Assembly (NCBI GenBank): GCA_903853785.1
Contig: CAINUM010000044.1
Location: 1 to 6,582, forward strand
DNA: 6,582 bases
Source: Candidatus Magasanikiibacteriota bacterium
GTDB lineage: Bacteria > Patescibacteriota > Patescibacteriia > Magasanikbacterales > GWA2-37-8
Direction of reading: 5' to 3'
Part shown: positions 6,086-6,582 of the stretch, piece by piece
Numbering within the stretch: position 1 is the first letter of the stretch
Layout: each line of letters starts with the position of its first letter
Position numbers and translations under genes: made by a program
The notes under the pieces: model-generated
What the model saw: the letters and a program-made list of their open reading frames with translations, nothing else
The model's database searches: none
Told to the model about the DNA's origin: nothing

Positions 6086-6582
6086 TTAAAAATAAATAAC
6101 ATAGAGCATAAATATCGCCCAAGTAAACACGCTACCAAAAACGACTTTATCATGCAAAATTAATCTATCTGGATATTCTACCTGATCAGAAAAATAAATC
6201 AAATACAGATAGCGAAAAACTCCTAACACCACAAAAAAAATCGAATAAACTACCATCGATGAGTGGTTGCCCAAATGAAAACCTAAAATACTATACAACC
6301 CATAAGAAACAATTGTTAGGCTGGCAGATACTGACAATAATTGTTTTAGAAAATCACTGCTATAGTAATGCAAAACCTTGCGTTTGTTAATCTGACCCAT
6401 CTCGCCAATTCTTTTTCCAATTATAACCACTAAACTAACAAAAAAAACACAAAGCACTAGCCAGTTTGAGATAGGCACTCCAACTGCCAAACCACCGACC
6501 AAAATTCTTATAAGATAAAAAAGTGAAATTATTAAAATATCAAAAATAACAATGTGTTTTAAATAAACTGAATATACTAAAT
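6086..6582 (-). CDS. UbiA-superfamily prenyltransferase, decaprenyl-phosphate phosphoribosyltransferase-like (N-terminus beyond window)
   Basis: The C-terminal 164 residues of a polytopic UbiA-family membrane protein; the frame is open to the window end. Visible hallmarks are YSVYLKHI near the left end, then DILIISLFYLIRILVGG and VPISNWL. The polar loop GKRIGEM and LTIVSYGLY follow, then FRYLYLIYF with EYPDRLILHDK, and a final helix. This pattern fits the branch that includes mycobacterial Rv3806c, which moves 5-phosphoribose from PRPP to decaprenyl phosphate, the first committed step towards lipid-linked arabinose. It fits that branch better than quinone or heme prenyltransferases. About five membrane segments are visible. 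The first Asp-rich motif (NDxxDxxxD), needed to confirm the substrate class, lies outside the window. A TTG at 6502 could be taken as a start, but conserved family sequence continues upstream of it, so it is internal. The epimerase starts 11 nt after this gene's stop. Confidence 0.85.
   Translation of the reverse strand, partial: LVYSVYLKHIVIFDILIISLFYLIRILVGGLAVGVPISNWLVLCVFFVSLVVIIGKRIGEMGQINKRKVLHYYSSDFLKQLLSVSASLTIVSYGLYSILGFHLGNHSSMVVYSIFFVVLGVFRYLYLIYFSDQVEYPDRLILHDKVVFGSVFTWAIFMLYVIYF

Larger units (their letters stand above)
1..6582 (-). other. Single co-directional transcription unit (seven genes)
   Basis: All seven genes lie on the minus strand. In transcription order the gaps are 11, 3, 2, 3, 10 and 20 nt. 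No junction has room for a separate promoter outside coding sequence, and none holds a hairpin followed by a T run. Short gaps such as TAA-TTT-ATG and TAG-TT-ATG favour translational coupling. The true promoter lies beyond position 6582 and the terminator beyond position 1. An internal promoter inside a coding region cannot be excluded by eye in DNA this rich in A and T. Confidence 0.8.

Noticed and set aside
6075..6122. Longer N-terminus for the epimerase (ATG at 6122)
   Set aside because: Rossmann proteins of this type begin within a few residues of TGGSGFLG. The extension comes from out-of-frame UbiA sequence.
6500..6502. TTG as the start of a short 138-residue membrane protein
   Set aside because: The frame continues upstream to the window edge with conserved UbiA-family sequence (YSVYLKHI and following), so the gene is edge-truncated rather than short.

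Overview
The window is very AT-rich (about 30% GC by eye). It carries seven genes, all on the minus strand and packed with gaps of 2 to 20 nt, so it reads as the inside of one polycistronic unit. Transcription runs from high to low coordinates. The first gene (prenyltransferase, 6582 side) and the last (glycosyltransferase, position 1 side) are both cut by the window edges. No promoter, convincing terminator, RNA gene, CRISPR array or mobile element is visible. Every base lies in a gene or a short junction, so there is no gene-free stretch to describe.

In transcription order: (1) the C-terminal part of a UbiA-superfamily prenyltransferase of the decaprenyl-phosphate phosphoribosyltransferase type; (2) an extended SDR, NAD-dependent sugar epimerase/dehydratase-like; (3) a radical SAM enzyme with a C-terminal twitch/SPASM-like cysteine set; (4) a soluble GT2 glycosyltransferase of the polyprenyl-phosphate hexose synthase (DPM1-like) type; (5) a 642-residue multi-spanning GT-C/GT39-like glycosyltransferase with a C-terminal extracytoplasmic domain; (6) a GT11-like alpha-1,2-fucosyltransferase; (7) the N-terminal 146 residues of another GT2 glycosyltransferase.

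Together they look like part of a cell-surface glycan locus built around polyprenyl-phosphate-linked sugars. The UbiA enzyme would make a lipid-linked pentose phosphate and the SDR could oxidise or epimerise a sugar. The DPM1-like GT2 would charge polyprenyl phosphate with a hexose, and the GT-C protein would use such a lipid donor on the outer face of the membrane. The two remaining glycosyltransferases would decorate a glycan in the cytoplasm. The radical SAM enzyme is the least predictable member. Family assignments come from visible motifs; the pathway is inference.

The host is probably an uncultured or environmental bacterium. The standard code fits: TGG encodes Trp, TAA and TAG are the stops seen, and no frame is broken by TGA. 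Clear Shine-Dalgarno sequences are absent at all six visible gene starts, which recalls Bacteroidota or some candidate-phyla bacteria. The sequence alone does not settle the phylum.
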